The notes under the pieces are model-generated. The model was not told where the DNA came from, made no database searches, and saw nothing but the letters and a program-made list of their open reading frames with translations. DNA of 64,000 bases, taken from positions 2,852,001 to 2,916,000 of the forward strand of contig NZ_CP042433.1 in assembly GCF_007970805.1 (NCBI RefSeq). Reading direction: 5' to 3'. Within the stretch, counting starts at the first letter, position 1, and each line of letters opens with the position of its first letter. This stretch comes from Flavisolibacter ginsenosidimutans (GTDB lineage Bacteria > Bacteroidota > Bacteroidia > Chitinophagales > Chitinophagaceae). Below, in pieces: positions 26,727-35,076 of the stretch. Position numbers and translations under genes: made by a program.

Positions 26727-28427
26727 TTATTTGCCTTTTGTTTTTGTCTTCGTCTTTGTACTGTCGGCAGAAGTCTTTGTTTTTGTTTCCGTCTTTGCCG
26801 GTGGCGGCGTTGTTTTGCCACCCGAAAGCTGTCTTTGGATTCCCAACAAGGTCTCGTTTGTCGGGTCAAACTCCAGGCCCTTAGCTACGGCTGCTAAAGC
26901 GGCTGCTTTATCGTGTTTTACATTGGCCTGGTAAATGGTCAGAAGTTGTGAAGCCTGTGTGCCTTGAGGTTTAAACCGCACCTTATCGGCTTCGGCCAAC
27001 TGCACGGTTTTTTCAAAATCAGGAACGGCCAAACCTTGTGTACTGGCTGTATCAATTCCCAATCTCGTCAACCCACGCCAGTAATAACCCTGAAGTGAAT
27101 CAGGCGCCGCTGTAATGTAAGCAGTAAGCACGCTGTCGCTGGTTTGAAAGTTCTTTGTGTAATAAAATAAGGTGCCAATGTAAAAGAGTTCGGCAGGAGT
27201 GGCTTGTCCACGCAGGTGTGCAGAAGTCAACATCAGGTTGGCTTCTAAATCACGCTGGCCGGCCGCACGGGCTGATGTAATGAACTTATTCAGCAAAGAA
27301 ACCTGCTGGCTCCTTGCTGTGTCAATCTGCAGGGCCTTGGCAATGTCCTGCTGCACAATAACCGGATTACCAATGCCGCAAGTGGTTGCGTGAAGCAAGT
27401 AATCATTGGCCAATAATTCATCGTTGGTAGCCGCGGCGCGGGTCAAAAAACGATTGGAATAATCGCAAGCCTTTGCCGTGTCTTTTAAGTCTTGGTACGC
27501 ATAGGCAAGCAAGCGGTAAACGCGAGCCTTGGGGTTGTTGTTGGTAGCCTGCAAAATTTTGTTTGCGATGTTAATGGCGCCCTGAAAATCTTTCCGCACG
27601 TAGGCTGTTGACGCCAAAATATAATCGTTGTCCGCGCTTGGGTCTGAATTGGAAACGTAGAGCTTACCCCATTTATCAGCGGCTTCCGGGTCTCTTTTTT
27701 CGGTGATGCTGTAGGCATAAAGCGTTTCGTATGCCGGCGCAAATTTAGGGTCGGCAGCAATGGTAGAATTCAAATATTCCAACACGGCATCCCAGTTTTG
27801 CTGCGACTGATAAATGCTGGCAGTACGGTACAAAGCCGGGGCAAAAGTGCCCGCCTTGCGGTAGGCTTGCACGGCATCGCCGCCCTGATGCTTTTTGCGG
27901 TAAGCGTTGCCCAACACAACGAAAAGGTCCGCGTTATTCGGGGCTAATTGTGCGGCTTCATTCAATTTAGCAATGGCGTAATCCAAATCGCCTACCTTCT
28001 TGTCATCGCTATATGGTTGCACATTGGCGCGGGCCACAGCGGTAAGAATCGAAGGATCGTTACCTTTCTTTCCTTTACTTCCGGCAAGGGCCGCATCAAA
28101 CTTGGCGCGGGCCTCGGCAGCACGGCCTTCCATCAAATCAATCTGTCCCATGCCAGCCAAAATCCACGGCGCGTTGCCGTTAGTTGATAATGTTTTTTGG
28201 TACAAGGCTTTTGCACCGGCCACGTCGCCCTGCCCGAGCAAGGTTTGGCCAAGCCAGTAAACGGCTTCTAAATTATTGGGGTTGGCCGCGATTAATTTTT
28301 CAAAAATGGAACGGGCACTCTGGTAGCGTTCCGCATACCAATTGCTAACGCCTTCCTGTACGGATTGAGCCATTGCGCTGATCGAGAACAGCGCAGCAAA
28401 AAGGAAAACAACTGCTGACTTCTTCAT
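26727..28427 (-). CDS. Tetratricopeptide repeat protein, secreted
   Basis: A 566-residue protein with a Sec signal peptide (MKKSAVVFLFAALFSISAMAQ). TPR-like helix pairs run from about residue 25 to 510; examples are NPNNLEAVYWLGQTLLGQGD, APNNADLFVVLGNAYRKKHQ and FAPAYETLYAYSITEKRDPE. The C-terminus is a low-complexity Lys/Thr tail (TETKTKTSADSTKTKTKTKGK). It is probably a periplasmic scaffold. It is the last gene of an operon with tonB, a small membrane protein and a PstS-like lipoprotein; such groups are found with ExbBD-TonB systems in Bacteroidota (from memory, not checked). No catalytic residues are seen. Confidence 0.85.
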   Translation of the reverse strand: MKKSAVVFLFAALFSISAMAQSVQEGVSNWYAERYQSARSIFEKLIAANPNNLEAVYWLGQTLLGQGDVAGAKALYQKTLSTNGNAPWILAGMGQIDLMEGRAAEARAKFDAALAGSKGKKGNDPSILTAVARANVQPYSDDKKVGDLDYAIAKLNEAAQLAPNNADLFVVLGNAYRKKHQGGDAVQAYRKAGTFAPALYRTASIYQSQQNWDAVLEYLNSTIAADPKFAPAYETLYAYSITEKRDPEAADKWGKLYVSNSDPSADNDYILASTAYVRKDFQGAINIANKILQATNNNPKARVYRLLAYAYQDLKDTAKACDYSNRFLTRAAATNDELLANDYLLHATTCGIGNPVIVQQDIAKALQIDTARSQQVSLLNKFITSARAAGQRDLEANLMLTSAHLRGQATPAELFYIGTLFYYTKNFQTSDSVLTAYITAAPDSLQGYYWRGLTRLGIDTASTQGLAVPDFEKTVQLAEADKVRFKPQGTQASQLLTIYQANVKHDKAAALAAVAKGLEFDPTNETLLGIQRQLSGGKTTPPPAKTETKTKTSADSTKTKTKTKGK

Positions 28428-28500
28428 TTTTCTTTTTTCTTTTTAAGATTTAAAATTATCCGGTTTCGTTCAACCACCGCTTGTTAATTTTTCGATGCTT

Positions 28501-29409
28501 CTACTTTAGTTCGGTGTCGCGTGCATAAAAGGCACGGACCGCCGGATACAGGTAAGAACGGCGAAAAAGAAGCTGGCCGCGGTCGCTGCGAAGAAAATTC
28601 ACAAAACCGTTGGCCAGACCGGTATAACGTTCTTTCAAGACGCATACCAAATCGCGGATGAACGGATAAGAGCGGCTGTAAATTAAATACTGGACCGGTA
28701 ACACATACCCACCGGCACTGTCGGTACTTTCCAGGCGGGCCAGCCGGACTTTTTTTAAATAGGACCGCTGCAAAGAATCGTCGAAATTGCCAAGCCAACT
28801 GATGCCCAAAAAACCAACGGCGTTTTTGGTCTTCGCCACGTAATCTATAACTCCCTGGCTGCTTTCAGCGGCCACAACGTTTTTTCCAAGCGGTTTGCCG
28901 CGAAGCACGGAATCAAGCATAAACCGCACCGTACTTGTGGCTTTCAGGCCATCAAACACCGGAATTAGATTTTTATTAGAATTTCCGCTGACGAGCTTTC
29001 TTAAATCATTTACGGTAAAAAAAGAATCCTCCGCCAGCGGATTAACAATCACCGCCACCGCATCATAAGCCACTGTAAATTTTTCCGGCGCTACTTTCAA
29101 CGAATCGGAGATGGCTGTCTTTTCTTTTTCCGAGAAGCCTCTCGTGGCAACGATCAGCCGAACCGAATCCACCAGAAAATCACTGATGCAGTCAGCTTCG
29201 GGTTTGTAATGCGCAATAATTTTTGCGTCGGGATACTGTGCCTCGTAAACCTGAATTTGCGCATCCATCACGGGTTTAAAACTTTCGTCGCAACTAATGT
29301 GCAGTATGCCGCTGTCAAAGCGGTCGGGCCTTTCTGCTCCGCTGTTTTTACAACCGGCCAAAAAAACCACACCAAAAATTAAAAAACCAATTCTTTGCAA
29401 GCCTTTCAT
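28501..29409 (-). CDS. PstS-like phosphate-binding family lipoprotein
   Basis: A 302-residue protein with a lipoprotein signal (FLIFGVVFLAGC, lipid on Cys20). It has the two-lobed periplasmic binding fold of the PstS family: LHISCDESFKPVMDAQIQVYE, then AYDAVAVIVNPL, LRKLVSGNSNKNLIPVFDG and AKTKNAVGFLGISWL. No pstC, pstA, pstB or phoU is nearby, so a role in classical phosphate import is doubtful. It lies between a small membrane protein (ATGA overlap) and a TPR gene in a tonB operon. It may bind a ligand for an outer-membrane transport complex; this is inference. Confidence 0.8.
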   Translation of the reverse strand: MKGLQRIGFLIFGVVFLAGCKNSGAERPDRFDSGILHISCDESFKPVMDAQIQVYEAQYPDAKIIAHYKPEADCISDFLVDSVRLIVATRGFSEKEKTAISDSLKVAPEKFTVAYDAVAVIVNPLAEDSFFTVNDLRKLVSGNSNKNLIPVFDGLKATSTVRFMLDSVLRGKPLGKNVVAAESSQGVIDYVAKTKNAVGFLGISWLGNFDDSLQRSYLKKVRLARLESTDSAGGYVLPVQYLIYSRSYPFIRDLVCVLKERYTGLANGFVNFLRSDRGQLLFRRSYLYPAVRAFYARDTELK

Positions 29410-29645
29410 CTGTAGTAATTCTTTTTATAGCCGCGGTAAAAACGCCAACTGCCGTAAACAACAAAAAGGCCACCGATAAAATAATCAAGGTTCGATGGCT
29501 CCCTGGCCATGATGCGAATGCCGAACTGCCGGTAGAGGATAAAAAAAAGCCCAAGGAAAAAGAACACGATGCCCATGGTGTAATCCATTACCGAACGCAT
29601 GCGTGTTCCTTGCTGCCGTTGCTTCTCCTGAAAATCGTCGAGCAT
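29406..29645 (-). CDS. Small two-helix membrane protein of unknown function
   Basis: A 79-residue protein (MLDDFQEKQRQQGTRM...). This start was chosen because longer frames run back into tonB. Two hydrophobic helices are visible (TMGIVFFFLGLFFILYRQFG and LDYFIGGLFVVYGSWRFYRGY) with a basic C-terminus. Its stop overlaps the start of the PstS-like gene by ATGA, so translation is probably coupled. I do not recognise the family. The position between tonB and a lipoprotein gene suggests an accessory role in the same envelope complex. Confidence 0.65.
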   Translation of the reverse strand: MLDDFQEKQRQQGTRMRSVMDYTMGIVFFFLGLFFILYRQFGIRIMAREPSNLDYFIGGLFVVYGSWRFYRGYKKNYYR

Positions 29646-29701
29646 AAAAAAATTTTGGGTGCGGCAAGTTATGATTTTTAAAAACGCGGTCTTGCGCAAC
29701 G

Positions 29702-30502
29702 CTATTCCGCAGCCTGAAAGATTACCGGCTGTGTAAAGTTCACCGCCACGGCTCTCCCATTCTGGATGGCGGGTAGCCAATGCGGCATTTTTTTCAACAC
29801 GCGAATGACTTCGTTGTCAAAATCAGCGCCGCCCGATTGAACGACTACAAAGTTTGTAATCACGCCATCCTGATCAACCGAAAAGCGAACAAGCACCGAA
29901 CGTTTTTCGCCGGGTTCCAAATCAGCAGGCGGTGCAAGATTGCGGCTTAAAAACTTTTGCCATGCTTCTGCTCCGCCCGGAAATTGCGGCTGGCGGTTGG
30001 GCAAAGGCGGAGCCACTTTTTCCGTCTCTTTTTCTGCTGTTCCATTACCGGTTGATGGCGGCAACGGCGGCGCTTGTATTGCGGTTGCGGGCGGGCCATC
30101 AACCTTTGCTGTGCCGGGCAAAGCATCGTCCAAATCTTTCTGTGTGGCAATGATCGTTGTTGTTTTTTCAACGGGTTTTATTTTATCAAGCAGCACTTCC
30201 GTCTTCGCCGGTTGTTGGGTTGCGGGCGGCTGTACTTTTGGTTTTGGCGGTTCGATTTTTTCTTTGGGCCATTCTACCTGTTTTACCACAAAGCCGTTGT
30301 CATTCAATTTTGCAACAACCGATTTTGTTGACGATGAATTTCCCAAAAACAACAAGGCAATCACGAGCAAAGCGGTAATGCCCATCGCCTTTAAAAGTTG
30401 CGCCGAATAATTTCTGCGAAGCAAATAAGCGCCGTAATCCTTGTTGCGCTTTTCGAACAAAATGTCAAGAACATCCGCTTGTAAAATTTGCTGGCTGGTC
30501 AT
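29702..30502 (-). CDS. Energy transducer TonB (second copy)
   Basis: A 266-residue TonB-family protein. The N-terminus (ILQADVLDILFEKRNKDYGAY) closely matches the TonB encoded with exbB-exbD-exbD. One membrane helix (AMGITALLVIALLFLG), a proline- and lysine-rich linker, and a C-terminal TonB domain follow (QFPGGAEAWQKFL, SVLVRFSVDQDGVITNFVVVQS, VNFTQPVIFQ). No exbB or exbD is adjacent, so it probably shares the motor encoded at 8-10 kb. It is the first gene of the TPR-containing operon and diverges from the phosphatase gene. Confidence 0.9.
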   Translation of the reverse strand: MTSQQILQADVLDILFEKRNKDYGAYLLRRNYSAQLLKAMGITALLVIALLFLGNSSSTKSVVAKLNDNGFVVKQVEWPKEKIEPPKPKVQPPATQQPAKTEVLLDKIKPVEKTTTIIATQKDLDDALPGTAKVDGPPATAIQAPPLPPSTGNGTAEKETEKVAPPLPNRQPQFPGGAEAWQKFLSRNLAPPADLEPGEKRSVLVRFSVDQDGVITNFVVVQSGGADFDNEVIRVLKKMPHWLPAIQNGRAVAVNFTQPVIFQAAE

Positions 30503-30581
30503 GGTGTGTGGTTTACAGTTGAGATGACCTGCGCATTTGTTTCCATAAGTTTTATCAAAATTCTTTCCACCCGCAAAGGCT

Positions 30582-30589
30582 TAGTTTTG
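30582..30589 (+). promoter_or_regulatory. Candidate -7 promoter box of the phosphatase gene (TAGTTTTG)
   Basis: A full match to TAnnTTTG, 19 nt upstream of the ATG in the divergent gap to tonB. No TTG was found at the -33 distance. Confidence 0.4.
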
Positions 30590-30608
30590 CGCTGCAAAAA
30601 TTTAGCAG

Positions 30609-31082
30609 ATGAAAATTTTGATGGTGTGCCTGGGAAACATTTGCCGAAGCCCGTTGGCCGAAGGAATCTTGAAACACAGGGCGAAAGAAGCCGGACTTGA
30701 TTGGGTGGTTGACAGTGCGGGCACCAACGGTTATCACGTGGGCGAAGCACCGCATCGCCTCTCGCAAAAAGTGGCCAAACTAAACGGCATTGACATTTGC
30801 GATCAGCGTGCGAGACGTTTTGTAAAAGAAGATTTTGACCGCTATGATAAAATTTACGCGATGGCAGACGATGTGCTGGACGAAATAAAATGGATTGCAA
30901 AAGAAAAATACAACCCGGCAAAAGTGGACTTGTTTTTAAACGAACTCCATCCCGGCAAAAACAAGTCTGTGCCCGATCCCTGGTACGGCACCGAACCCGG
31001 TTATCACGAGGTGTACAAATTGATTGACGAAACATGCGATGCGATCATCAGCAAATACGCAAATGTGCAAATTGAAAAATGA
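30609..31082 (+). CDS. Low-molecular-weight protein-tyrosine phosphatase
   Basis: A 157-residue enzyme of the LMW-PTP family. The P-loop VCLGNICRSPLAEG (Cys-x5-Arg-Ser) is at residues 6-19 and the general-acid loop is DPWYG. The length is normal for cytosolic LMW-PTPs. Bacterial relatives act on tyrosine kinases for exopolysaccharide export or on arsenate, but nothing here points to either; no kinase gene is adjacent. It is followed after 45 nt by hisS, probably in the same transcript. The gap carries an AATTCTTAATT-type repeat word. Confidence 0.92.
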   Translation: MKILMVCLGNICRSPLAEGILKHRAKEAGLDWVVDSAGTNGYHVGEAPHRLSQKVAKLNGIDICDQRARRFVKEDFDRYDKIYAMADDVLDEIKWIAKEKYNPAKVDLFLNELHPGKNKSVPDPWYGTEPGYHEVYKLIDETCDAIISKYANVQIEK

Positions 31083-31094
31083 TTGCTGGCTCGC

Positions 31095-31127
31095 AATCCT
31101 TAATTCTGAATTCTTAATTTATAATTT
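31095..31127. repeat. AATTAAGAATT-type intergenic repeat before hisS
   Basis: CCTTAATTCTGAATTCTTAAT followed by TTATAATTTTTG, a degenerate tandem of TTAAGAATT on the opposite strand. The same word occurs inside hisS at about 31651-31687. Confidence 0.6.
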
Positions 31128-32507
31128 TTGATGAAACCTTCCCTCCCGCAAGGCACAAGAGATTTTGGTCCCGAAGTAGTGCGCAAACGCCAATACATTT
31201 TAAATACAATCAAAGCCGTGTTTGAGCTTTACGGTTTTCAACCGCTGGAAACACCGGCGATGGAAAACCTGGAAACCTTGATGGGCAAATACGGCGAAGA
31301 AGGCGACAAGCTAATTTTTAAAGTCCTCAACAACGGCTTAGGCGATGCGAAGAACATCGAAAAATCAAAAGCTGCTTTTGAAAATGCCTTGCAGGGAAAG
31401 AACGATAAAAATCTTACAGAACGTGCGTTGAAGTATGACCTCACCATACCGTTTGCACGCTATGTGGCAATGAATCACGGCCAGCTAACTTTTCCGTTCA
31501 AGCGCTACCAGATTCAACCGGTGTGGCGTGCCGACAGACCGCAACGCGGCCGCTACCGCGAGTTCTATCAATGCGATGCCGATGTGGTGGGAAGCAAATC
31601 GTTGTTGAACGAAGTTGAACTCACCAATATTTACCATCAGGCCTTTACACAATTAGGAATTAAGAATTATGAATTAAGAATTAATTCAAGAAAGATTTTG
31701 ACTGGCTTAGCAGAAAGGGTTAAGGCCGCAGAGAAATTTCTAGAAATAACGATAGCCTTGGACAAGTTTGATAAAATAGGATTAAAAGGCGTCGAGGAAG
31801 AACTAAGGAAAATTGGCTTGGATGAAGGAGATGTCGTCTTCATAACAAATGGTTTTCTTTTTATATCAACGCACCCAAATACGAATCAGGAAAGGCTACG
31901 CCAATTAAGAGTTTTATTTCAGAAAGTTCCTATTGCGCTTGAAGGTATTGATGAAATTGAGTACGTACTGAATCATGGCAACGACAATAAAACAATAGTT
32001 GTAGATACGACTCTTGCAAGAGGACTAAATTATTACACTGGAATAATTTTCGAAGCTAAAGCACCTGCAGAAGTTAAAATAGGCAGCATCGGCGGTGGCG
32101 GCAGATACGATGACTTAACAGGCTTGTTTGGCGTTCCCAATGTTCCTGGTGTCGGCATTTCTTTCGGCGTTGACCGCATCTATGATGTGATGGAAGACCT
32201 CAAACTCTTTCCCGAAACCGTTGAGAAGGGAACCAAAGTTTTATTCTTTAACCTTGGCGACGAAGAGGCCAAAACAACCTATCGCCTTTTGCAAGAAGTG
32301 CGAAGCGCCGGCGTGCCCGCCGAAATTTTTCACGAAGCGCAAAAATTCGACAAGCAGTTTAAGTACGCCGAGAAAAAAAACATTCCGTTCATCATCATCA
32401 TCGGCTCTGCGGAAGTGGCCGAACAAACCGCTGTTGTAAAAGATTTGCGCAGCGGCCAGCAGCAAAAGCTGCCGTTCGAAAAGCTGAAAGAATTTTTGTT
32501 TATTTGA
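31128..32507 (+). CDS. hisS: Histidine--tRNA ligase
   Basis: A 459-residue class II aminoacyl-tRNA synthetase. It has motif 1 around GFQPLETPAMENLETL, motif 2 in GRYREFYQCDADVVG, the histidine-specific LARGLNYYTG, motif 3 in GVGISFGVDRI, and a C-terminal anticodon-binding domain (KVLFFNLGDEEAKTTYRLLQ to the end). All active-site motifs are intact, so the gene should be functional. A stretch of about 420 bp in the middle (31650-32070) has about 36 percent GC against 45-50 percent or more on both sides and uses AGA/AGG for arginine where the flanks use CGC/CGT. It looks like a segment from another source. Confidence 0.95.
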   Translation: MMKPSLPQGTRDFGPEVVRKRQYILNTIKAVFELYGFQPLETPAMENLETLMGKYGEEGDKLIFKVLNNGLGDAKNIEKSKAAFENALQGKNDKNLTERALKYDLTIPFARYVAMNHGQLTFPFKRYQIQPVWRADRPQRGRYREFYQCDADVVGSKSLLNEVELTNIYHQAFTQLGIKNYELRINSRKILTGLAERVKAAEKFLEITIALDKFDKIGLKGVEEELRKIGLDEGDVVFITNGFLFISTHPNTNQERLRQLRVLFQKVPIALEGIDEIEYVLNHGNDNKTIVVDTTLARGLNYYTGIIFEAKAPAEVKIGSIGGGGRYDDLTGLFGVPNVPGVGISFGVDRIYDVMEDLKLFPETVEKGTKVLFFNLGDEEAKTTYRLLQEVRSAGVPAEIFHEAQKFDKQFKYAEKKNIPFIIIIGSAEVAEQTAVVKDLRSGQQQKLPFEKLKEFLFI

Positions 32508-32526
32508 GCTCTTTAAAAAAGAAAAC

Positions 32527-34191
32527 ATGAAACGTACACCATTTCTAACTGCGCTTGCCGGCGCCGCATTGCTGCTGGCTTCGTGCAAGAGCGCCAACAA
32601 ATCGGGCCTCGCCATTCCAAAAGACGCGGCCGTTGTTCTTCACATCAATTCCGCTTCGCTTTCCTCCAAACTCAGTTGGGACGACATCAAAAAAACCGAC
32701 TGGTTCAAAGACGCTTATAACGAAAGCAAAGATTCGCTGGCAAAAAAAATAATGGACGACCCAAAGGCTTCGGGCATTGATGCCGGCAGCGACTTTGCCT
32801 TCTTTCTAAAGAAAAGAGGCCGCGGCGGCTTTAGTGTGTTTGAAGGCAGCGTAAAAGACGCGGCAGCCTTTGAAACCCTCGCCAAAAAAATCAGTCACCA
32901 GGACAAGACCGAAAAAGACGGAGAGTGGAACTCGATTGCTTCGGATGACAATACCGTTGTTACCTGGAACAACAGCAAGTTTGCCGTCATAAACGACGTG
33001 CCCTTGGGCGGCATGAACCCAATGGGCGGCGGCATGAACGAAATCACACGCTACAAAGCCGACAGCCTTAAAGTTTTTGTCAAGCAGGTTATGACTAACA
33101 GCGACGCCAGCCTTTTTGATGACGACCGCTTTGCCTCGGTAATGAAAGAAACCGGCGACATGCACGTGTGGGTGAATTCCGGTGTTTTGTATTCCGACAT
33201 GGCCGGCATGCTGAGCATGATGAAATTTGGCAGCCTGCTGGAAGACAACGTAGCCGCCGGCACCGTCAATTTTGAAGACGGCAAGATTGCCGCAAAGATG
33301 AAGCAGTTCTACGGCAAGGAAATGCAGAAGGCGATGGACAAATGGAAGTTCAAAAACGTGGACGCTTCTGTGCTCGACCGCATTCCTTCCGACAATGTAA
33401 TTGGTGTAATGGCCATGAACACTGACCCGCAGGGATTGAAAGAGTTTTTGAAAACCATTGGTGTGGACGGCATGGCCAACATGTTTCTTTCCAAAGCAAA
33501 TACTTCACTTGACGAAGTGTTGAGCGCTACGAAAGGCCAGTTTGTAATGGCGCTGTCTGACTTGCAAATGAAAGACACGACCATCAGTTACGGTGTGTCT
33601 TCGGACGGAAAACCAATGACGGTATCAACCAAAAGCCCCGACATGAGTTTTCTTTTTGCCACGAACGTGAATCAAAAAGCATCGTTCGAAAAACTAATGA
33701 ACATTGTGAAGCCGCAAGTGCCGGAAGGCTCCTTCGCTTACCAGTTGAACAACGATTGGTTTGTGGCCGGCAACAAGGCTGCGGCGGTGAACGGTTTTTT
33801 AAGCGGCAACACAACCAAGCATGCCTTTACCGACAAGATCAGCGGCCATCCTTTTGGCTTTTATCTTGACGTACAGCGCTTGTTGAAAACGGATTTCAAA
33901 GGCGGCGCGATGGCAAAAAGCATGCTGGCCGAATCCGCAGCCGTGTGGCAGGACGTAGTAATGGTAGCCGATGAATACAAAGACGGCGTGGCTACATCAG
34001 AAATTACCATCAACATGGTTGACGGCAAAACCAACAGCCTGAAACAATTGAATCAATACATCGAAAAAATGCACACGGCCTACAAAGCAAACAAAGTGGC
34101 AATGGAAAACGATACGCAAAACATGTCGGTTGATTCAACAACAACGACAACCACTCCTCCGCCACCCGTTGTGGAAGAGCCGAAACATTAA
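32527..34191 (+). CDS. DUF4836 family lipoprotein
   Basis: A 554-residue protein with a lipoprotein signal (ALAGAALLLASC, lipid on Cys20). The mature part begins SGLAIPKDAAVVLHINSASL, the typical opening of DUF4836 proteins of Bacteroidota, and is rich in short beta and helix segments (SVFEGSVKDAAAFETLAKKI; VNQKASFEKLMNIV). The C-terminus is a Thr/Pro tail (STTTTTTPPPPVVEEPKH). It should sit in the envelope. Function unknown. It is followed by a strong terminator and starts 19 nt after hisS. Confidence 0.85.
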   Translation: MKRTPFLTALAGAALLLASCKSANKSGLAIPKDAAVVLHINSASLSSKLSWDDIKKTDWFKDAYNESKDSLAKKIMDDPKASGIDAGSDFAFFLKKRGRGGFSVFEGSVKDAAAFETLAKKISHQDKTEKDGEWNSIASDDNTVVTWNNSKFAVINDVPLGGMNPMGGGMNEITRYKADSLKVFVKQVMTNSDASLFDDDRFASVMKETGDMHVWVNSGVLYSDMAGMLSMMKFGSLLEDNVAAGTVNFEDGKIAAKMKQFYGKEMQKAMDKWKFKNVDASVLDRIPSDNVIGVMAMNTDPQGLKEFLKTIGVDGMANMFLSKANTSLDEVLSATKGQFVMALSDLQMKDTTISYGVSSDGKPMTVSTKSPDMSFLFATNVNQKASFEKLMNIVKPQVPEGSFAYQLNNDWFVAGNKAAAVNGFLSGNTTKHAFTDKISGHPFGFYLDVQRLLKTDFKGGAMAKSMLAESAAVWQDVVMVADEYKDGVATSEITINMVDGKTNSLKQLNQYIEKMHTAYKANKVAMENDTQNMSVDSTTTTTTPPPPVVEEPKH

Positions 34192-34208
34192 GCAAAACCT
34201 TTTCAATA

Positions 34209-34248
34209 AAAAGCCGCAGTGAGTATGTTTGCCGCTGCGGCTTTTTTA
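34209..34248 (+). terminator. Rho-independent terminator after the DUF4836 gene
   Basis: A 12-bp inverted repeat AAAAAGCCGCAG/CTGCGGCTTTTT with a 15-nt loop and a T6 tail. It ends the phosphatase-hisS-DUF4836 transcript. Confidence 0.9.
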
Positions 34249-34307
34249 TGAACGATATTGTCGGTGTAATTTTTATGAACCAGAAGCCTGTCTATCCATG
34301 AAGCCCA

Positions 34308-34328
34308 GTTGCGTCGCACTCTTGTACG
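34308..34328 (+). repeat. Dispersed TGCGTCGCAC repeat, copy 3
   Basis: TGCGTCGCACTCTTGTACG, one mismatch from copies 1 and 2. It is followed by TTCGTCCCGCTGCGCAGC. It lies between the terminator and the ABC ATPase gene. Confidence 0.7.
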
Positions 34329-34348
34329 TTCGTCCCGCTGCGCAGCAA

Positions 34349-34381
34349 TCTTGAATTTTGGCTTTTGAATTTTGGATTCTT
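34349..34381. repeat. TTGAATTTTGG-type repeat before the ABC ATPase gene
   Basis: Tandem wording AATCTTGAATTTTGG, CTTTTGAATTTTGG, ATTC immediately upstream of the ATG. It is related to the CAAAATTC phrases elsewhere. Confidence 0.5.
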
Positions 34382-35026
34382 ATGCAATTAACCATTAACA
34401 ACCTTCTCCCAATTTATTTCCCCGACACACGGAAACAAACCTCCGAAGTCTGGGGCAAAGAGCTTTCCTTTCAGCCCGGCGAGATGGTGAAAATTGTGGC
34501 CCCGTCGGGCAGCGGTAAAACATCGCTCATGCACTTTTTGTACGGCCTGCGAAGCGATTACCACGGCGAGATCAGTTACGGCGAAAAGCGTTCCATCAGA
34601 ACCTTTAATGCCGAAGACTTTGCCGCGCAGCGAAAAGAAAAAGTCAGCATTGTTTTACAGGACATGCGCCTTCTGCCCGAACAAACTGTGTACGAAAATT
34701 TATTCATCAAGCACCAATTGCAGCCCTTCCATCCCGTTGAAAGAATTAAAGAAATGACCGAGCGTTTGGGCATTGGCAGCAAGTTGAATTCGAAATGCAA
34801 AACCTGCTCGTACGGTGAGCAGCAACGCGTGGCTATCATTCGCGCCCTGTTGCAACCCTTTCAGTTTTTGCTGCTCGACGAACCTTTCAGTCACTTGGAC
34901 AATAACAATTCGATGCGGGCAATGGACCTGATGCTGGAAGAAGCAAAAGTTCGCGGCGCGGCCATCGTCTTCGCCGACCTTGAACGCATCGATTATTTTC
35001 CTTTCACAAAACTGTATCATCTGTAA
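34382..35026 (+). CDS. ABC transporter ATP-binding protein (LolD/MacB type)
   Basis: A 214-residue ATPase. Walker A is APSGSGKTSLMHFLYG, the Q-loop is IVLQDMRLLPEQTVYENL, the signature is CSYGEQQRVAIIRALL (canonical LSGGQ replaced by CSYGEQ) and Walker B is FQFLLLDEPFSHLD. The upstream in-frame ATG would translate the intergenic repeat, so MQLTINNLLPIYF was chosen. The size and the following permease gene (50 nt later) point to a lipoprotein- or peptide-type exporter. The signature variant is unusual but keeps the helix-capping glycine and the Q. Confidence 0.88.
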   Translation: MQLTINNLLPIYFPDTRKQTSEVWGKELSFQPGEMVKIVAPSGSGKTSLMHFLYGLRSDYHGEISYGEKRSIRTFNAEDFAAQRKEKVSIVLQDMRLLPEQTVYENLFIKHQLQPFHPVERIKEMTERLGIGSKLNSKCKTCSYGEQQRVAIIRALLQPFQFLLLDEPFSHLDNNNSMRAMDLMLEEAKVRGAAIVFADLERIDYFPFTKLYHL

Positions 35027-35040
35027 AGCATCCACGCACA

Positions 35041-35076
35041 ACACGCTAACCACAAACTATAAACTACAAACTGTTC
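35041..35076. repeat. CTATAAACTACAAACT-type repeat between ABC genes
   Basis: Short quasi-tandem AACCACAAACTATAAAC, TACAAACTG before the permease ATG. It is another low-complexity intergenic phrase. No partner copy was seen in this window. Confidence 0.4.

Noticed and set aside
28501..29409. PstS-like protein as part of a phosphate uptake operon
   Set aside because: No pstC, pstA, pstB or phoU is adjacent; the neighbours are tonB, a small membrane protein and a TPR gene.
29646..29780. Longer N-terminus for the small two-helix protein
   Set aside because: It overlaps the tonB 3' end and has no hydrophobic or conserved pattern.
31128..32507. hisS as a pseudogene or chimera broken by the low-GC patch
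   Set aside because: All catalytic motifs and the reading frame are intact.
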